DNA of 64,000 nucleotides from Pedobacter helvus (GCF_005925325.1 NZ_SRMP01000001.1:124001-188000); one strand, 5' to 3'; counted from the first letter of the stretch, positions 18,816-28,288 are shown. Notes: generated by a model not told the origin, from the letters alone. Program-made: numbers and translations.

Positions 18816-19625
18816 ATGAAGACCATCATTGTAGCTACCGATTTTTCTGCCGAAGCAGATAATGCCATGACTTATGCTGCCGCCGCCGCTGCCGAAAAAG
18901 GATATAAACTAGTCCTTTACAACTTGTACAAAACCTCTATCCATGCAATGAATGCTCGCATATCTGGCAGCGAAATAGATCAGATTTTTGAATGGAGACG
19001 CAATAAACATAAAGAAATTGCCAAAATGATTAGTGAGATTTACCACATCCAAACGGATGTTTATTTCGCTACTGGAAACTTTTATGAAGAGCTTTTAAAC
19101 TGCATTCAGTTGCACCAGACAGATTTGGTAGTGATGGGCATGGCAGAAAAATCACTAGAACAAGATTTATTGGGAAATACCACTACTCAAGTTATCGATC
19201 GGTTAAAGTTTCCAATTTTATCTATCCCACTAAACGCAAAATACAATGGCATTAAGCATATTCTTTTCGCTTGTGATATTTCGAGAGGTATTCATCGTGT
19301 CATTTTAGATCGTGTCCATGATTTTGCCGCAGATTTCGGAGCAACGGTTGAAGTTTTCTATGTAAGGCAAAAAGCAGAAGAACTTTCTCGCGACCAAGAA
19401 TTAGAATTACTAGATGCTTCTTTGAATGAAGTAGATCATTATTATAAGCAGGTACACTCTTCAAAAATCATTAAAGCAATTGAAAAGGAAATCACGACCT
19501 CAAAAACAGATTTACTGATCATGGTACCCTACCGACATGGTTTTTGGCATAGTTTGTTGCATAAAAGCAAAACACGAGTAATGGCTTCGGGCAATAGTGT
19601 TCCTCTCCTATCTCTTCCTTTGTAG
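18816..19625 (+). CDS. Universal stress protein, two Usp domains
   Basis: A 269-residue cytoplasmic protein with two UspA-like alpha/beta folds. The first (1-140) starts MKTIIVATDFSAEADNAMTYA and ends with the conserved pattern MGMAEKSLEQDLLGNTTTQV...FPILSIP. The second (about 147-269) is more divergent (IKHILFACDISRGIHRVIL, DLLIMVPYRHGFWHSLLH). Tandem Usp proteins of this size are common in Bacteroidota and respond to stress or energy status; the molecular function is usually unknown. Monocistronic, divergent from the efflux operon. Confidence 0.9.
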   Translation: MKTIIVATDFSAEADNAMTYAAAAAAEKGYKLVLYNLYKTSIHAMNARISGSEIDQIFEWRRNKHKEIAKMISEIYHIQTDVYFATGNFYEELLNCIQLHQTDLVVMGMAEKSLEQDLLGNTTTQVIDRLKFPILSIPLNAKYNGIKHILFACDISRGIHRVILDRVHDFAADFGATVEVFYVRQKAEELSRDQELELLDASLNEVDHYYKQVHSSKIIKAIEKEITTSKTDLLIMVPYRHGFWHSLLHKSKTRVMASGNSVPLLSLPL

Positions 19626-19740
19626 GAGTTAGAGAACTAGGTGTTAGAGCTAGGGGCCAGTAATACAAAAATCGCAGCTATATCCCCGTCTCGTACTTGG
19701 AACGAAAACTAGCCATAGTAAATTATGCATACGCATTAAG

Positions 19741-19760
19741 ATTCCCGTCTACACGGGAAT
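19741..19760. repeat. Short palindromic repeat in a 220-bp gap
   Basis: ATTCCCGTCTACACGGGAAT is an 8-bp perfect stem with a CTAC loop, preceded by GCATTAAG. It resembles one half of the dispersed element at 59772-59851 (hairpin plus CTTAA and GCGG-type flanks). It lies between the stress-protein gene and the convergent LytTR gene and may double as a bidirectional 3' structure. The rest of 19626-19845 shows no gene. Confidence 0.5.
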
Positions 19761-19845
19761 TACATACTTATGAAACAGTATTGATAAACGAAGGATCCGG
19801 CTTCTAGCAACTAAATCCTAATACCTGACCACTAATCCCTGATCC

Positions 19846-20601
19846 CTAACAATCCATCCACTGCTTCAATGCGGCAGCTTTTTCTCTACTCACAATTACC
19901 TCTATATCACTATTTTTGAGCGATACCTTCAACTTTCCATTAAAGTGATTGTGAAGTTGTGCAATAGCATTTACATGGATAATGCACTGTCTGTTGGCAC
20001 GAAAGAAAACATGCGGATCAAGCTGATCATCTAATTCTTCCATGGTTTGTGGCAATACTACCTCCGTTCCATCTTTTAATCTGGCTTTGGTAATTTTAAA
20101 CTCTAAATGAAAATAACAAACATCTTCAATTGAAATGGCTTTATAACCATCTTTATAAGGAATTAAAAATCTACTTCTATGCTCTTTTGGCTTTAAATAC
20201 CTTACCAAATCATCAATAGCAGTTTGGTTATGATTTGAAGTACAATATTGTTCTACTTTTTCTAATGCAGCCTGTAGTTCTTCCTGTTCTACAGGTTTAA
20301 GTAAATAATCTACACTATTGTATTTAAATGCTTTAACCGCATATTCATCGTAGGCTGTGGTAAATATAATCGGACAAGTAATGGTTACCTTTTCGAAGAT
20401 TTCGAAACTCAGTCCATCCGAAAGCCGCACATCCATCATTACCAAATCAGGCATTGGAGCATGACTAAACCATTCCAGAGTTTCGGCTACGCTATCCAAT
20501 ACGGCAACCACATTAGCTTGCGGCCTAGTGATACCTATTAACCGCTTTAACCGATCTGCGTTTAGCTTTTCGTCTTCTATAATAAGTATATTATTGTTCA
20601 T
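19846..20601 (-). CDS. LytTR-family response regulator
   Basis: A 251-residue regulator with an N-terminal CheY-like receiver (1-120; acidic ED near residue 10, phospho-acceptor D57 in LVMMDVRLSDG, K105-equivalent in YLLKPVEQEE) and a C-terminal LytTR DNA-binding domain (about 150-250; FRANRQCIIHVNAIAQLHNHFNGKLKV). LytTR domains bind direct repeats spaced about two helical turns. The start overlaps the end of the kinase gene upstream by 11 bp, so the pair is translated from one message. Target genes are not evident nearby. Confidence 0.94.
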   Translation of the reverse strand: MNNNILIIEDEKLNADRLKRLIGITRPQANVVAVLDSVAETLEWFSHAPMPDLVMMDVRLSDGLSFEIFEKVTITCPIIFTTAYDEYAVKAFKYNSVDYLLKPVEQEELQAALEKVEQYCTSNHNQTAIDDLVRYLKPKEHRSRFLIPYKDGYKAISIEDVCYFHLEFKITKARLKDGTEVVLPQTMEELDDQLDPHVFFRANRQCIIHVNAIAQLHNHFNGKLKVSLKNSDIEVIVSREKAAALKQWMDC

Positions 20602-21736
20602 AATCCATTAAGTGAATAAGCACTTTATAAGTAGTTGGCGTTTTGATAATTTCTGGCGCTTTTCCTTTCAAAAGTTCAAACCTACTCATGATATTGGGTA
20701 GTCCAATACCGAAAGAGCGTAGGTTCTTGTTTTCTATTAAAGATAAAGAATTTTCTACCACTAAAATTTGAGCTTCCTGTGTATAAACTTTAATAGTTAG
20801 CGGGTTATTTTTATTAGTAGAATTGTGCTTAATGGCATTTTCTATCAATAATTGCAAAGTAAGCGGTGGCAAATATAAAGCCTTACTTTGTGGGGAAACA
20901 TTGATATCGAAGGTAATACCTAAACCAATCCGATGCTTGATCAAAAAGATATAAGATTCTAGAAATTTCAGTTCCTCTTCTAAAGAAACAGTGTTCTTTT
21001 TAGAGTTGACCAAAAGAAAACGATAAACTTTAGAGAACCTTTCCGAATATTCATAACCTAACTGCTGGTCTTCTAGAATTAATTCCGATAAAATACTGAG
21101 ACTGTTGAATATAAAATGAGGATCTAACTGAAGTTTTAGCGAATTCAACTGCGCCTCTACGGAGGCCTGTTTCAGCTCGGCTTCTCTTAGTTTGTGCTCG
21201 GTGACTTTCATTTCGGAGTTCTTCCAATTGCTTATTAAATAGCTACCGGTGTTAATTGCAATGATCATAAAAGAAATCATAGTACTCACCACTCCCCATT
21301 GCATTAAATTCTTGATGTCTTCCGACGAAGGAGTGCTTAAATCTTCTTTTTCGATGCTAAGAATAAACACGATGTTAAGAAAGATAATAAACATCACCGC
21401 CAGCATGTTAAACAGTGCCTCTACTATTAATCGTTTAAGCGTTTGGTCTGTCCATGGTAAGCTTTTATTTAATTTTGCATGTATAAAAATGGATGCTTCT
21501 GATACCAAAAAGCAGAACACAAGTGAAGTACACCATTCTGCCAGTAAATTCCAAAAGTTCCTTTGCGAATACTCTTCCCAAAATTTAGCATAAGGATCTA
21601 AAAGAAAGGATACTAAATAGAACAATACAAAAGCGAAAGGTACAAAAACCAGTCGTTTTGCCTTGTTACTTAAGAACGTATTTTCCGTTTTCTCCACCAA
21701 CAAATCTATATTTAATCTACAGCAAAGGTAATCCAA
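20591..21736 (-). CDS. LytS/YpdA-type sensor histidine kinase
   Basis: A 381-residue membrane kinase with four predicted membrane helices (about 28-46, 66-86, 105-127, 147-169), a short coiled coil (about 175-200), and a His_kinase domain with the phospho-acceptor H207 in LQLDPHFIFNSL. The ATP-binding N-box LLIENAIKHNS and a G-box FGIGLPNIMSR follow. It has no periplasmic sensor domain, so it likely senses a membrane or small-molecule signal. It partners the LytTR regulator encoded directly downstream. Confidence 0.93.
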   Translation of the reverse strand: MDYLCCRLNIDLLVEKTENTFLSNKAKRLVFVPFAFVLFYLVSFLLDPYAKFWEEYSQRNFWNLLAEWCTSLVFCFLVSEASIFIHAKLNKSLPWTDQTLKRLIVEALFNMLAVMFIIFLNIVFILSIEKEDLSTPSSEDIKNLMQWGVVSTMISFMIIAINTGSYLISNWKNSEMKVTEHKLREAELKQASVEAQLNSLKLQLDPHFIFNSLSILSELILEDQQLGYEYSERFSKVYRFLLVNSKKNTVSLEEELKFLESYIFLIKHRIGLGITFDINVSPQSKALYLPPLTLQLLIENAIKHNSTNKNNPLTIKVYTQEAQILVVENSLSLIENKNLRSFGIGLPNIMSRFELLKGKAPEIIKTPTTYKVLIHLMDYEQ

Positions 21737-22170
21737 TGATAGACTTATATTAATTTTTCTTCACCGAAGTGTAAAAAAAACGAGCTAAATCGGAGATATG
21801 CCTTACCGACATGGCGTTTTGATTGTAGCTAGAAATATCTTAAAGTAAATTGAAAATCAACGAAATCTAACAACTATTTATTACTTAGCTAAGGCGACTT
21901 TATTGCAAAACGTTTTGATTTAACAGCTACCGCAATTTCGAAAATTGTTCATGCACTATCCTACCAGCGGAGGTAAATATAAATAGCAACATTTCACAAA
22001 AACATCCTTTCCAACAGAACCTGAAATAAATTCAAGGTGACGAGTTGCCGATCAAACAAACTGATTGTAAACCACTTGCAAAACAATCAAAAAGTTATCC
22101 CCAAAACAACTATTAACAAGCCGTTTTTACACCTATTTTTTAACTTTGTAGCTTAAAAAAACAGCGTAAA
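21737..22170. other. Intergenic region with helicase promoter and a repeat fragment
   Basis: A 434-bp gap between divergent genes. It has a perfect -7 box TAACTTTG at 22141-22148, 23 nt before the helicase ATG, and a fragment of the dispersed repeat (22020-22042: CCTGAAATAAATTCAAGGTG then ACG). A 12-bp palindrome CAAAACGTTTTG lies at 21906-21917. No gene seen. Confidence 0.5.
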
Positions 22171-24249
22171 ATGAAGCTTAACTCCCTGCAACAACTCATC
22201 ATGGATTTTTTAGAGAAGACCGATAGGCCTATCTTCATGACGGGGAAAGCAGGTACAGGAAAAACTACTTTTTTGCGCTACATAAAAGCCAACACTACTA
22301 AAAACCTTGCTGTAGTAGCCCCTACCGCCGTTGCGGCAATTAACGCTGGTGGTGTAACTATCAATTCATTCTTCCAAGTTCCTTTTGGTCCGTTGGTACC
22401 TAGTACACAAACCGCATCATTAGCAGAACTTTTTGACAAGAAAGTAGGCTACGAAAAGACCAAAATTTTGAAGTGCCTCGATTTATTGATTATAGATGAG
22501 ATCAGTATGGTGCGATCAGATATGATTGATTATATCGACATGGTACTACGAGCGGTTAAAGGTATTTCGAGACTATTTGGTGGTGTGCAATTATTAATGA
22601 TTGGTGATTTATACCAGCTTTCGCCAGTTTTTCAGAAAGATTGGCATGTACTTCGCAACTATTACACTGGCCCTTATTTCTTCGATAGTTTAGCACTCCG
22701 TAAAACGAACCTGCTCACTTTTGAACTGGAGGAAGTATACCGTCAATCAGATCCGATATTTGTAGAAATTTTGAACAGTGTGCGTGATGGTTCTGGAGAT
22801 GAAAACTTACTCGCCAAACTAAATGAGCGCCACTTGGCCAATACAACAAGCGAGGAATTGAAGGATTATGTAACATTAACTACCCACAATCCTTTAGTAA
22901 AACAGATTAACGAGCAAAAGCTGGATGCATTGGAAAGTGAATCCTATACCTACACAGCAACGGTAACTGATGATTTTCCCAAAGAAGCCTACCCAGCGGA
23001 AGAGGAACTGATACTTAAAGTTGGCGCACTTGTGATGTTCATCAAAAATGATGCTTCAGGGAAAAAGCGTTACCATAATGGCAGAACTGCAAAAATCACT
23101 GCGCTTACGGAAAATTCCATCGTACTGAACTTTTTAGACGATGGCACCGAACTAGAAGCTGAACGAGAAATTTGGCAGAATGTAAAATATGCGCTTTCTG
23201 AAACGGACAACAAAGTAACCGAAACCGATGCAGGATCGTTCAGTCAGTTTCCCTTGAGGTTGGCTTGGGCAATTACCATCCATAAAAGCCAAGGTTTAAC
23301 TTTCGATAATGCTTTAATAGATGTGAGTGCAGCTTTTACCCATGGCCAAGCTTATGTGGCATTGAGTAGATGCAGAAGTTTGGAAGGTATGGTATTGCTG
23401 GAAAAAGTGAAACGAGAGAATATCATTACCGATAAATCTGTGATTGGATTTATGCAAACGGCAAAAGAAAACATGCCCGCTACTGCCAATTTAGAACAAT
23501 CTATCATCCAATCTGAGTTAGATATCCTGTCCAGCTTGTACGATTTTTCTATCATGATATTGGCTTGGAATGCCTATAAATCTATCTTATCGGAGCGTAT
23601 CTCTACAGATTTATCTGCTACCGAAAAACTGCTACAAACCGAAATTGCTAATGTGGGCACTCGTTTTATACAAAAGGAATTACATGCGCAAACGGCGTCA
23701 CCATGGCAATCAGAAAGTTTAAAAGAACGCCTACAAAAGTCTTCAGCGTACTTCCTATCAAAGCTTGAATTATTAGAGGGGTATTTGATAGACCTGCATG
23801 AAACCTACCCTATGTCGCTAATGGATGATGATTATTATTTATCGTTCAACTTAATTTTAGAGCAACTGAAAGGTAAAACAGCGATGTTTCGCTCCTTGCC
23901 TACCGCAAATGATACGGCGGCATTGATAGAAAGATGGAAAAGTGCCGCCATCGAATATCAAGCTGTTGACAGATGGACTACCACAACAGTTAAAGAAGCT
24001 GAAATTCCTAACAAAGCATTGTATGATCAGCTGTATACTTGGCGTATTCAACAAGGAAAAGACAGGAATACCCCAGATTACAATATCCTTTCTGAGCAGG
24101 TATTGAAAGATGTTGCCGCTAAATTGCCTAAAACGCTCAAACAGCTGTCTCAAATTAAAGGTGTTGGGGAAGGAAAAGCGTTCGATTTTGGGGACGAAAT
24201 CCTTAAAATGGTTAGAAAATATTTGGGCGAGGGCGATTTACTTTTCTAA
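22171..24249 (+). CDS. PIF1/RecD2-like superfamily 1B helicase with C-terminal HRDC domain
   Basis: A 692-residue cytoplasmic helicase. Walker A is GKAGTGKT (25-32), followed by motif Ia VVAPTAVAAINAGG, Walker B LLIIDEISMV, motif III GVQLLMIGDLYQLSPVF and the C-terminal UvrD_C_2-like block LAWAITIHKSQGLTFDNALID with VALSRCRS. These are PIF1-family signatures. The last ~75 residues (TWRIQQGKDRNTPDYNILSE, LKQLSQIKGVG) form an HRDC nucleic-acid-binding domain as found in RecQ. Such fusions are common in Bacteroidota. Role is probably 5'-3' DNA unwinding in repair or at structured DNA; direction is from family knowledge. Monocistronic. Confidence 0.92.
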   Translation: MKLNSLQQLIMDFLEKTDRPIFMTGKAGTGKTTFLRYIKANTTKNLAVVAPTAVAAINAGGVTINSFFQVPFGPLVPSTQTASLAELFDKKVGYEKTKILKCLDLLIIDEISMVRSDMIDYIDMVLRAVKGISRLFGGVQLLMIGDLYQLSPVFQKDWHVLRNYYTGPYFFDSLALRKTNLLTFELEEVYRQSDPIFVEILNSVRDGSGDENLLAKLNERHLANTTSEELKDYVTLTTHNPLVKQINEQKLDALESESYTYTATVTDDFPKEAYPAEEELILKVGALVMFIKNDASGKKRYHNGRTAKITALTENSIVLNFLDDGTELEAEREIWQNVKYALSETDNKVTETDAGSFSQFPLRLAWAITIHKSQGLTFDNALIDVSAAFTHGQAYVALSRCRSLEGMVLLEKVKRENIITDKSVIGFMQTAKENMPATANLEQSIIQSELDILSSLYDFSIMILAWNAYKSILSERISTDLSATEKLLQTEIANVGTRFIQKELHAQTASPWQSESLKERLQKSSAYFLSKLELLEGYLIDLHETYPMSLMDDDYYLSFNLILEQLKGKTAMFRSLPTANDTAALIERWKSAAIEYQAVDRWTTTTVKEAEIPNKALYDQLYTWRIQQGKDRNTPDYNILSEQVLKDVAAKLPKTLKQLSQIKGVGEGKAFDFGDEILKMVRKYLGEGDLLF

Positions 24250-24403
24250 GGAAAAATATTTTTAGCAGACCTGAAAACAACAATCTCCGTTCCTACTGTG
24301 CTTACAAATAGTTTATTTATTTACGGCGCATCAAATCAATTCAGGTTTCCTGTTTTTTACTGATGCTTGGCAAAATTTTTGTGAAGGATATTCCAGAAAA
24401 TTA

Positions 24404-25162
24404 ATGCCTATGATCAGAACTTTAATTATTGAAGATGAACCCGCGGTTCGTAAGGAAATTGAATGGCTCTTGCAAAAACAAAGTGATTTCAATTTAATAG
24501 GTGCCGCAACCAATGTTGCAGATGCGCTAGTTTTGATCAAATCTACTGCTCCAGAATTGGTTTTAATGGATATCCAGCTTACAGATGGCACTGCTTTCGA
24601 TATCCTGAACCAACTCGAAGAAATCAATTTCAAGATTATATTTATCACTGCTTTTAATCACTTTGCAGTTAAAGCTATTAAATACGGCGCACTTGATTAT
24701 TTGCTGAAACCGTTGGATGAAAGTGAATTCCAATCGGCATTAATTAAAATTGTTGAAGACGGCGCAAATGGATTGGCACAGCAGCAGCAACAAATTTCTA
24801 TTCTAAAATCTCAATCCTTAAATATAGATGGCAATCTGGAAAGTCGCATCGTACTACACACTTTAGAGTTTCTACAGGTATTGCAGCTTAAGGAAATCAT
24901 TTATTGCCAAAGCGAAGGTGGTTATACTAATTTCTTTTTAACCGAAGGAAGAAAAATCATGATTTCGAAACCATTAAAATTCTACGACGAATTGTTGCCT
25001 GAAAAATGGTTTCTTCGTCCGCATCAATCCTATCTAGTGAACGTATTATTTGTAGACAAATTTTTAAAATCGGGCACCATCATCTTGAAAAATAAAACAG
25101 AAGTACCTGTTTCTAGCAGAAGAAAAGACTACATTATTCAACACATCAACCATATTGAATAA
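24404..25162 (+). CDS. LytTR-family response regulator, candidate controller of the 21-bp-repeat promoters
   Basis: A 252-residue regulator: receiver domain (1-122; IIEDEPAV near residue 8, phospho-acceptor D56 in LVLMDIQLTDG, lysine in YLLKPLDESE) and a LytTR domain (about 150-252; IYCQSEGGYTNFFLTEGRKI, FLRPHQSYLVNVLFVDKFLKSG). The stop codon overlaps the ATG of the kinase gene (TAATG). The first of five promoters with triple direct repeats lies just after that kinase gene. A near copy of one repeat (TTACAAATAGTTT, 24302-24314) lies upstream of this gene, but alone. Another ATG two codons further in is equally possible as start. Confidence 0.95.
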   Translation: MPMIRTLIIEDEPAVRKEIEWLLQKQSDFNLIGAATNVADALVLIKSTAPELVLMDIQLTDGTAFDILNQLEEINFKIIFITAFNHFAVKAIKYGALDYLLKPLDESEFQSALIKIVEDGANGLAQQQQQISILKSQSLNIDGNLESRIVLHTLEFLQVLQLKEIIYCQSEGGYTNFFLTEGRKIMISKPLKFYDELLPEKWFLRPHQSYLVNVLFVDKFLKSGTIILKNKTEVPVSSRRKDYIIQHINHIE

Positions 25163-27114
25163 TGAGAACCGGCTATACGCTTTTTTTGATCATCGTTTGC
25201 TGTACTGCATTTTACGGATGCCAGAGAGAGGCTAAAAATCAAAAGCTTGAAGAAAGGAAAATTGCACTTCAAAATTTTAAAGATGCCAGCGAAAAGCTTA
25301 AGAAAAACCCAGATACAGAAGCTAAACTGAAATATTGGAATCAACAATTAGCCAATCCTAAGTTTAATACAGATTCTGTTTTAGTTTCTAAAATACATTA
25401 TAATATTGCAGGTGTTTTTTATTCCATCTCTGAGCTAGATTCTATCAAAAAACATATGCAAGCTGCTTGGGAATTGATGGAAAATCAACCTGGTTACGAG
25501 GCTGATAAGGTTCAGCTTTTTTCTGGACTGGGAAACATCGCTAACCTAGAACAGAAAGTACATCAGGAGAATTATTACTACAATAATGCAGCGCAGATGC
25601 TTTTGGCCGATAGCAGCATTAATCTTACGCCGAAGCAAAAAGTAACCATCTATTTTTCTGCGGCGCAGTCTAGCGCAAAGTTACGCCAGTTTAAAAATGC
25701 TTTTGTATTAAATCGCAAAGCGATGGAACTGATTCCGCTGTTAAAAGATAACCAAAAGGAGAAGTTTAGGGCTTATAGTCAAATGGCAGTTTGTTACTTT
25801 AAATCTGGAGGAAGTAACGACTCGCTGTACAGCTACATTAAAAAGATGGAGCAACTGTATACCGAGTATCCAAATAGGCAAAGTGAGTACTTTCTGTATG
25901 ATAGAAAAGCGACTTACTTCTCGAAGGTAAACATTACCGATTCTGCTGTTTATTATAGCAAGAAAAGGTTGGCATTAGATGTAGAAGATGAGCTTGAAAA
26001 TGGTAGTCAGGCATTTAGCGTAACTACAGGAAATTTGTATACAAGCTATTCTGATATGGCCGGCATTTTCATTGAAGCAAAGCAGTTGGATAGTGCAGCT
26101 TATTACCTTAAAAAATGCCAAAGCTTCGCAAAACAATATCCAGAAAAAATAGACGACGAAAGTTTGTTGCTCTATGAACAAAACTTAGTTAACTATTCTT
26201 TTGCCACCAAAAAATATGCTGATGCCGAGCGCCAGCAAGACATTTTATTGAGGCGAACTAGATTTCTGTACGAACTAGAAAGCAGTAGGGCTATCGCAGA
26301 AATGAGTACCGTTTTCAATTTGCAGGCAAAAGACAAATCTATCCTTAACTTAAATGAGACGGTAGTTTTAGCACAAAGCAACCTACAAAAAAATCGGCTA
26401 TGGCTAGTGGTAACTACACTTGCCTTTTTGTTAGCGGCTACTATTATTTTATTGCTTTATTTCATCCAAAGACAAAGAAAACTAAAAGACCAAGCAGAAA
26501 AAGCACAATTGGAACAGCGCCTATTACGTACGCAAATGGAGCCTCATTTCATTTTCAATACCCTTTCTGCGTTGCAAAGTTTTATCCGTTTTAACGACAA
26601 TGAGAAAGCACTCAAATACTTACATCAATTTGGGCGTTTATTAAGAAGCAGTTTAGAATCATCTAGAGACGGTTACGTTAAACTGAGTGAAGAAATCGAC
26701 ACGTTGGAAAACTACCTTAGTTTACAGCAAATGCGCTATGACGATGCTTTTTGCTATCAAATTAATTACGATGAACAACAGGATTTAGAAAGTGTTTACA
26801 TCCCTCCCATGTTGATACAGCCTTTCGTGGAAAATGCTATTTTACACGGCATCAACCCAAATGGCAAAAACGGATTAATTACTGTCGATCTAGATATAAA
26901 AGAAGAGATTTTACTGGTAACGATCAAAGATAATGGCAAAGGCATTTCCGAACATATTAAGACACAGCAGCACAAATCGTTATCTACTACCATAAGTAAG
27001 GAACGGTTAGCAATTATTGCTAAAGAAAGTGGTGTAGCTGCAGGTATCGAAATCAAAAGTGAGCAGAATAAAGGCACTTTAGTAACCTTGTCTATTCCTA
27101 TCAAACCAGTTTAA
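25162..27114 (+). CDS. LytS-type sensor histidine kinase with periplasmic TPR-like sensor
   Basis: A 650-residue kinase. The N-terminus is a lipoprotein-like signal (FYGC, C20), followed by an all-helical, TPR-like extracytoplasmic region (about 30-400; repeated patterns such as KVTIYFSAAQSSAKLRQFKN), one membrane helix (413-435), a coiled coil, and a His_kinase domain with H462 in RTQMEPHFIFNTL, N-box PFVENAILHGI and G-box KDNGKGI. Having both a lipobox cysteine and a TM helix is odd; the cysteine may be coincidental. It is translationally coupled to the LytTR regulator and its stop lies only 16 bp before a triple-repeat promoter. Confidence 0.93.
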   Translation: MRTGYTLFLIIVCCTAFYGCQREAKNQKLEERKIALQNFKDASEKLKKNPDTEAKLKYWNQQLANPKFNTDSVLVSKIHYNIAGVFYSISELDSIKKHMQAAWELMENQPGYEADKVQLFSGLGNIANLEQKVHQENYYYNNAAQMLLADSSINLTPKQKVTIYFSAAQSSAKLRQFKNAFVLNRKAMELIPLLKDNQKEKFRAYSQMAVCYFKSGGSNDSLYSYIKKMEQLYTEYPNRQSEYFLYDRKATYFSKVNITDSAVYYSKKRLALDVEDELENGSQAFSVTTGNLYTSYSDMAGIFIEAKQLDSAAYYLKKCQSFAKQYPEKIDDESLLLYEQNLVNYSFATKKYADAERQQDILLRRTRFLYELESSRAIAEMSTVFNLQAKDKSILNLNETVVLAQSNLQKNRLWLVVTTLAFLLAATIILLLYFIQRQRKLKDQAEKAQLEQRLLRTQMEPHFIFNTLSALQSFIRFNDNEKALKYLHQFGRLLRSSLESSRDGYVKLSEEIDTLENYLSLQQMRYDDAFCYQINYDEQQDLESVYIPPMLIQPFVENAILHGINPNGKNGLITVDLDIKEEILLVTIKDNGKGISEHIKTQQHKSLSTTISKERLAIIAKESGVAAGIEIKSEQNKGTLVTLSIPIKPV

Positions 27115-27129
27115 ACAAATACTTCTATT

Positions 27130-27219
27130 ACGAATAATAAGTCAGTTCTTGCAAATTCTAAGCAGTAACTGGCAAATAGTAATGGATAAAAACTATTATC
27201 CAAGCAAACCGTAATTTTA
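27130..27219 (+). promoter_or_regulatory. Triple-repeat promoter A (three 21-bp-phased 9-mers plus -7 box)
   Basis: Repeats ACGAATAAT (27130-27138), GCAAATTCT (27151-27159) and GCAAATAGT (27172-27180) start exactly 21 bp apart. A -7 box TAATTTTA (27212-27219) follows, 39 bp after the conserved C of the third repeat. No TTTG is present at the -33 position. The ATG of the downstream gene is 28 nt after the box. Identical geometry is found at four other promoters (30552-30641, 33891-33980, 48512-48601, and minus-strand 33836-33747). Confidence 0.75.
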
Positions 27220-27239
27220 GGTAGCTAATCATTAGAACT

Positions 27240-27695
27240 ATGAACTCAACGATTAAAAAAATTATCCGTACCTGTGCTTTCATCTCTTTACTGATGTTAG
27301 CCAATATCCAATTTGCAGCAGCGCAAGAAATTAAACAGTATTTCTATCAGGGCACTGTAGCCAACAGAGCGGTTAGGTTTTATTTAAAGCAATTGCCTAA
27401 CAACTGCGGTGGTAGCGACACTTATCAGGCAATGTACCAATATGGCAAGGGTAAAAACTGGATTGAATTAATGAACGAAACAGATGATAAAGGCGTTTTT
27501 TGCTTTACAGAAGTTCGTTTTACAGGCGTTCTCATCCTTAAAAAGTCAGCGAAAGGGATGCAAGGCATTTGGATCAGTCCAGACACAAAAAGACAATTAA
27601 AAGTAAACCTTACGTTGCAAAAGCTAACTCAAAAAGAGATTGAAGAACTTGAAGAAAGATTAGAAGTAACACATTATGAAAACTTTGATTGCTAG
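27240..27695 (+). CDS. Small secreted protein of unknown function
   Basis: A 151-residue protein with a signal peptide (about 1-28, ending QFAAAQ). The mature part begins YFYQGTVANRAVRFYLKQL, which resembles the start of the mature secreted protein encoded at 48632 (FTGTIGNYPIEMSLQL); both genes are the first behind triple-repeat promoters. It has two cysteines (in NCGGS and VFCF) that could form a disulfide. I do not recognise a named family. First gene of a five-gene operon with gaps of 2-13 bp. Confidence 0.75.
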   Translation: MNSTIKKIIRTCAFISLLMLANIQFAAAQEIKQYFYQGTVANRAVRFYLKQLPNNCGGSDTYQAMYQYGKGKNWIELMNETDDKGVFCFTEVRFTGVLILKKSAKGMQGIWISPDTKRQLKVNLTLQKLTQKEIEELEERLEVTHYENFDC

Positions 27696-27701
27696 ACAAA
27701 T

Positions 27702-28280
27702 ATGAAAATAATAAATACGTTAATTTTTGCCACATTGGCGCTGATTTTCACTGCATGTAATTCCACATCCACAACAAACAAACAACATATGGAAGAAGAA
27801 AAACCTGCGGCGCACAAGAAAGCAAAAATAGACTTATTAGAAGGTGCCACACCTGGTGAATTCTCAGCAAAAACCACTGATGGAAGTATCTTCAACTCTA
27901 AAGATAACAAAGGTAAATACTGGGTTGTATTTGTTTACGACAGTGGTTCTATAGCCAAAACGGAAAGTTACGATCTGGCTGCAGAACTAAATAAAACGCA
28001 TCAATTGTTTGGTGATAAAATCCCAATAGTAGGTTTGGTCAATGGTTTTTCTGATGATGAACCTGCGCTTCAAAAATTATTTGCAGAGGCAAAATTCAGT
28101 TTTAAGCAAATTGATAATACCGAAGGACCGAACAAGGAAAAGCCGTTAGACGATAATGTATTTTGTACGCCAGCCAAAATCTTGATAGATCCGACTGGTA
28201 AAGTAGTTTACAACGGTTGCGGTGGCAAAACAAGAGCTTTCGACTACAAATTAGATAGTTTAGTTAAATCAGGTTTGTAA
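27702..28280 (+). CDS. Thioredoxin-fold (redoxin-like) lipoprotein lacking a CxxC motif
   Basis: A 192-residue lipoprotein (FTAC, C19). From residue 49 it looks like an AhpC/TSA or TlpA-type domain: GATPGEFSAKTTDGSIFNSKDNKGKYWVVFVYD, and the cis-proline region FCTPAKILIDPTGKVVYNG. At the place where an active site CxxC or peroxidatic cysteine should follow (after VVFVYD) the sequence reads SGSIAK, with no cysteine. Remaining cysteines are C155, just before the cis-Pro segment, and C173. It is therefore probably not a classical oxidoreductase. Starts 6 bp after the preceding gene. Confidence 0.75.
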   Translation: MKIINTLIFATLALIFTACNSTSTTNKQHMEEEKPAAHKKAKIDLLEGATPGEFSAKTTDGSIFNSKDNKGKYWVVFVYDSGSIAKTESYDLAAELNKTHQLFGDKIPIVGLVNGFSDDEPALQKLFAEAKFSFKQIDNTEGPNKEKPLDDNVFCTPAKILIDPTGKVVYNGCGGKTRAFDYKLDSLVKSGL

Positions 28281-28288
28281 ACAAAGCG

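Noticed and set aside
21906..21917. Palindrome CAAAACGTTTTG as operator
   Set aside because: A 12-bp AT-rich palindrome can occur by chance in this base composition, and no second copy or suitable regulator position supports it.
24301..24340. Possible sixth triple-repeat promoter upstream of the LytTR gene
   Set aside because: TTACAAATAGTTT matches one repeat of promoter B, but no partner lies at 21 bp on either side (the nearest, TACGGCGCA, is at 19 bp) and no -7 box lies at the required distance.
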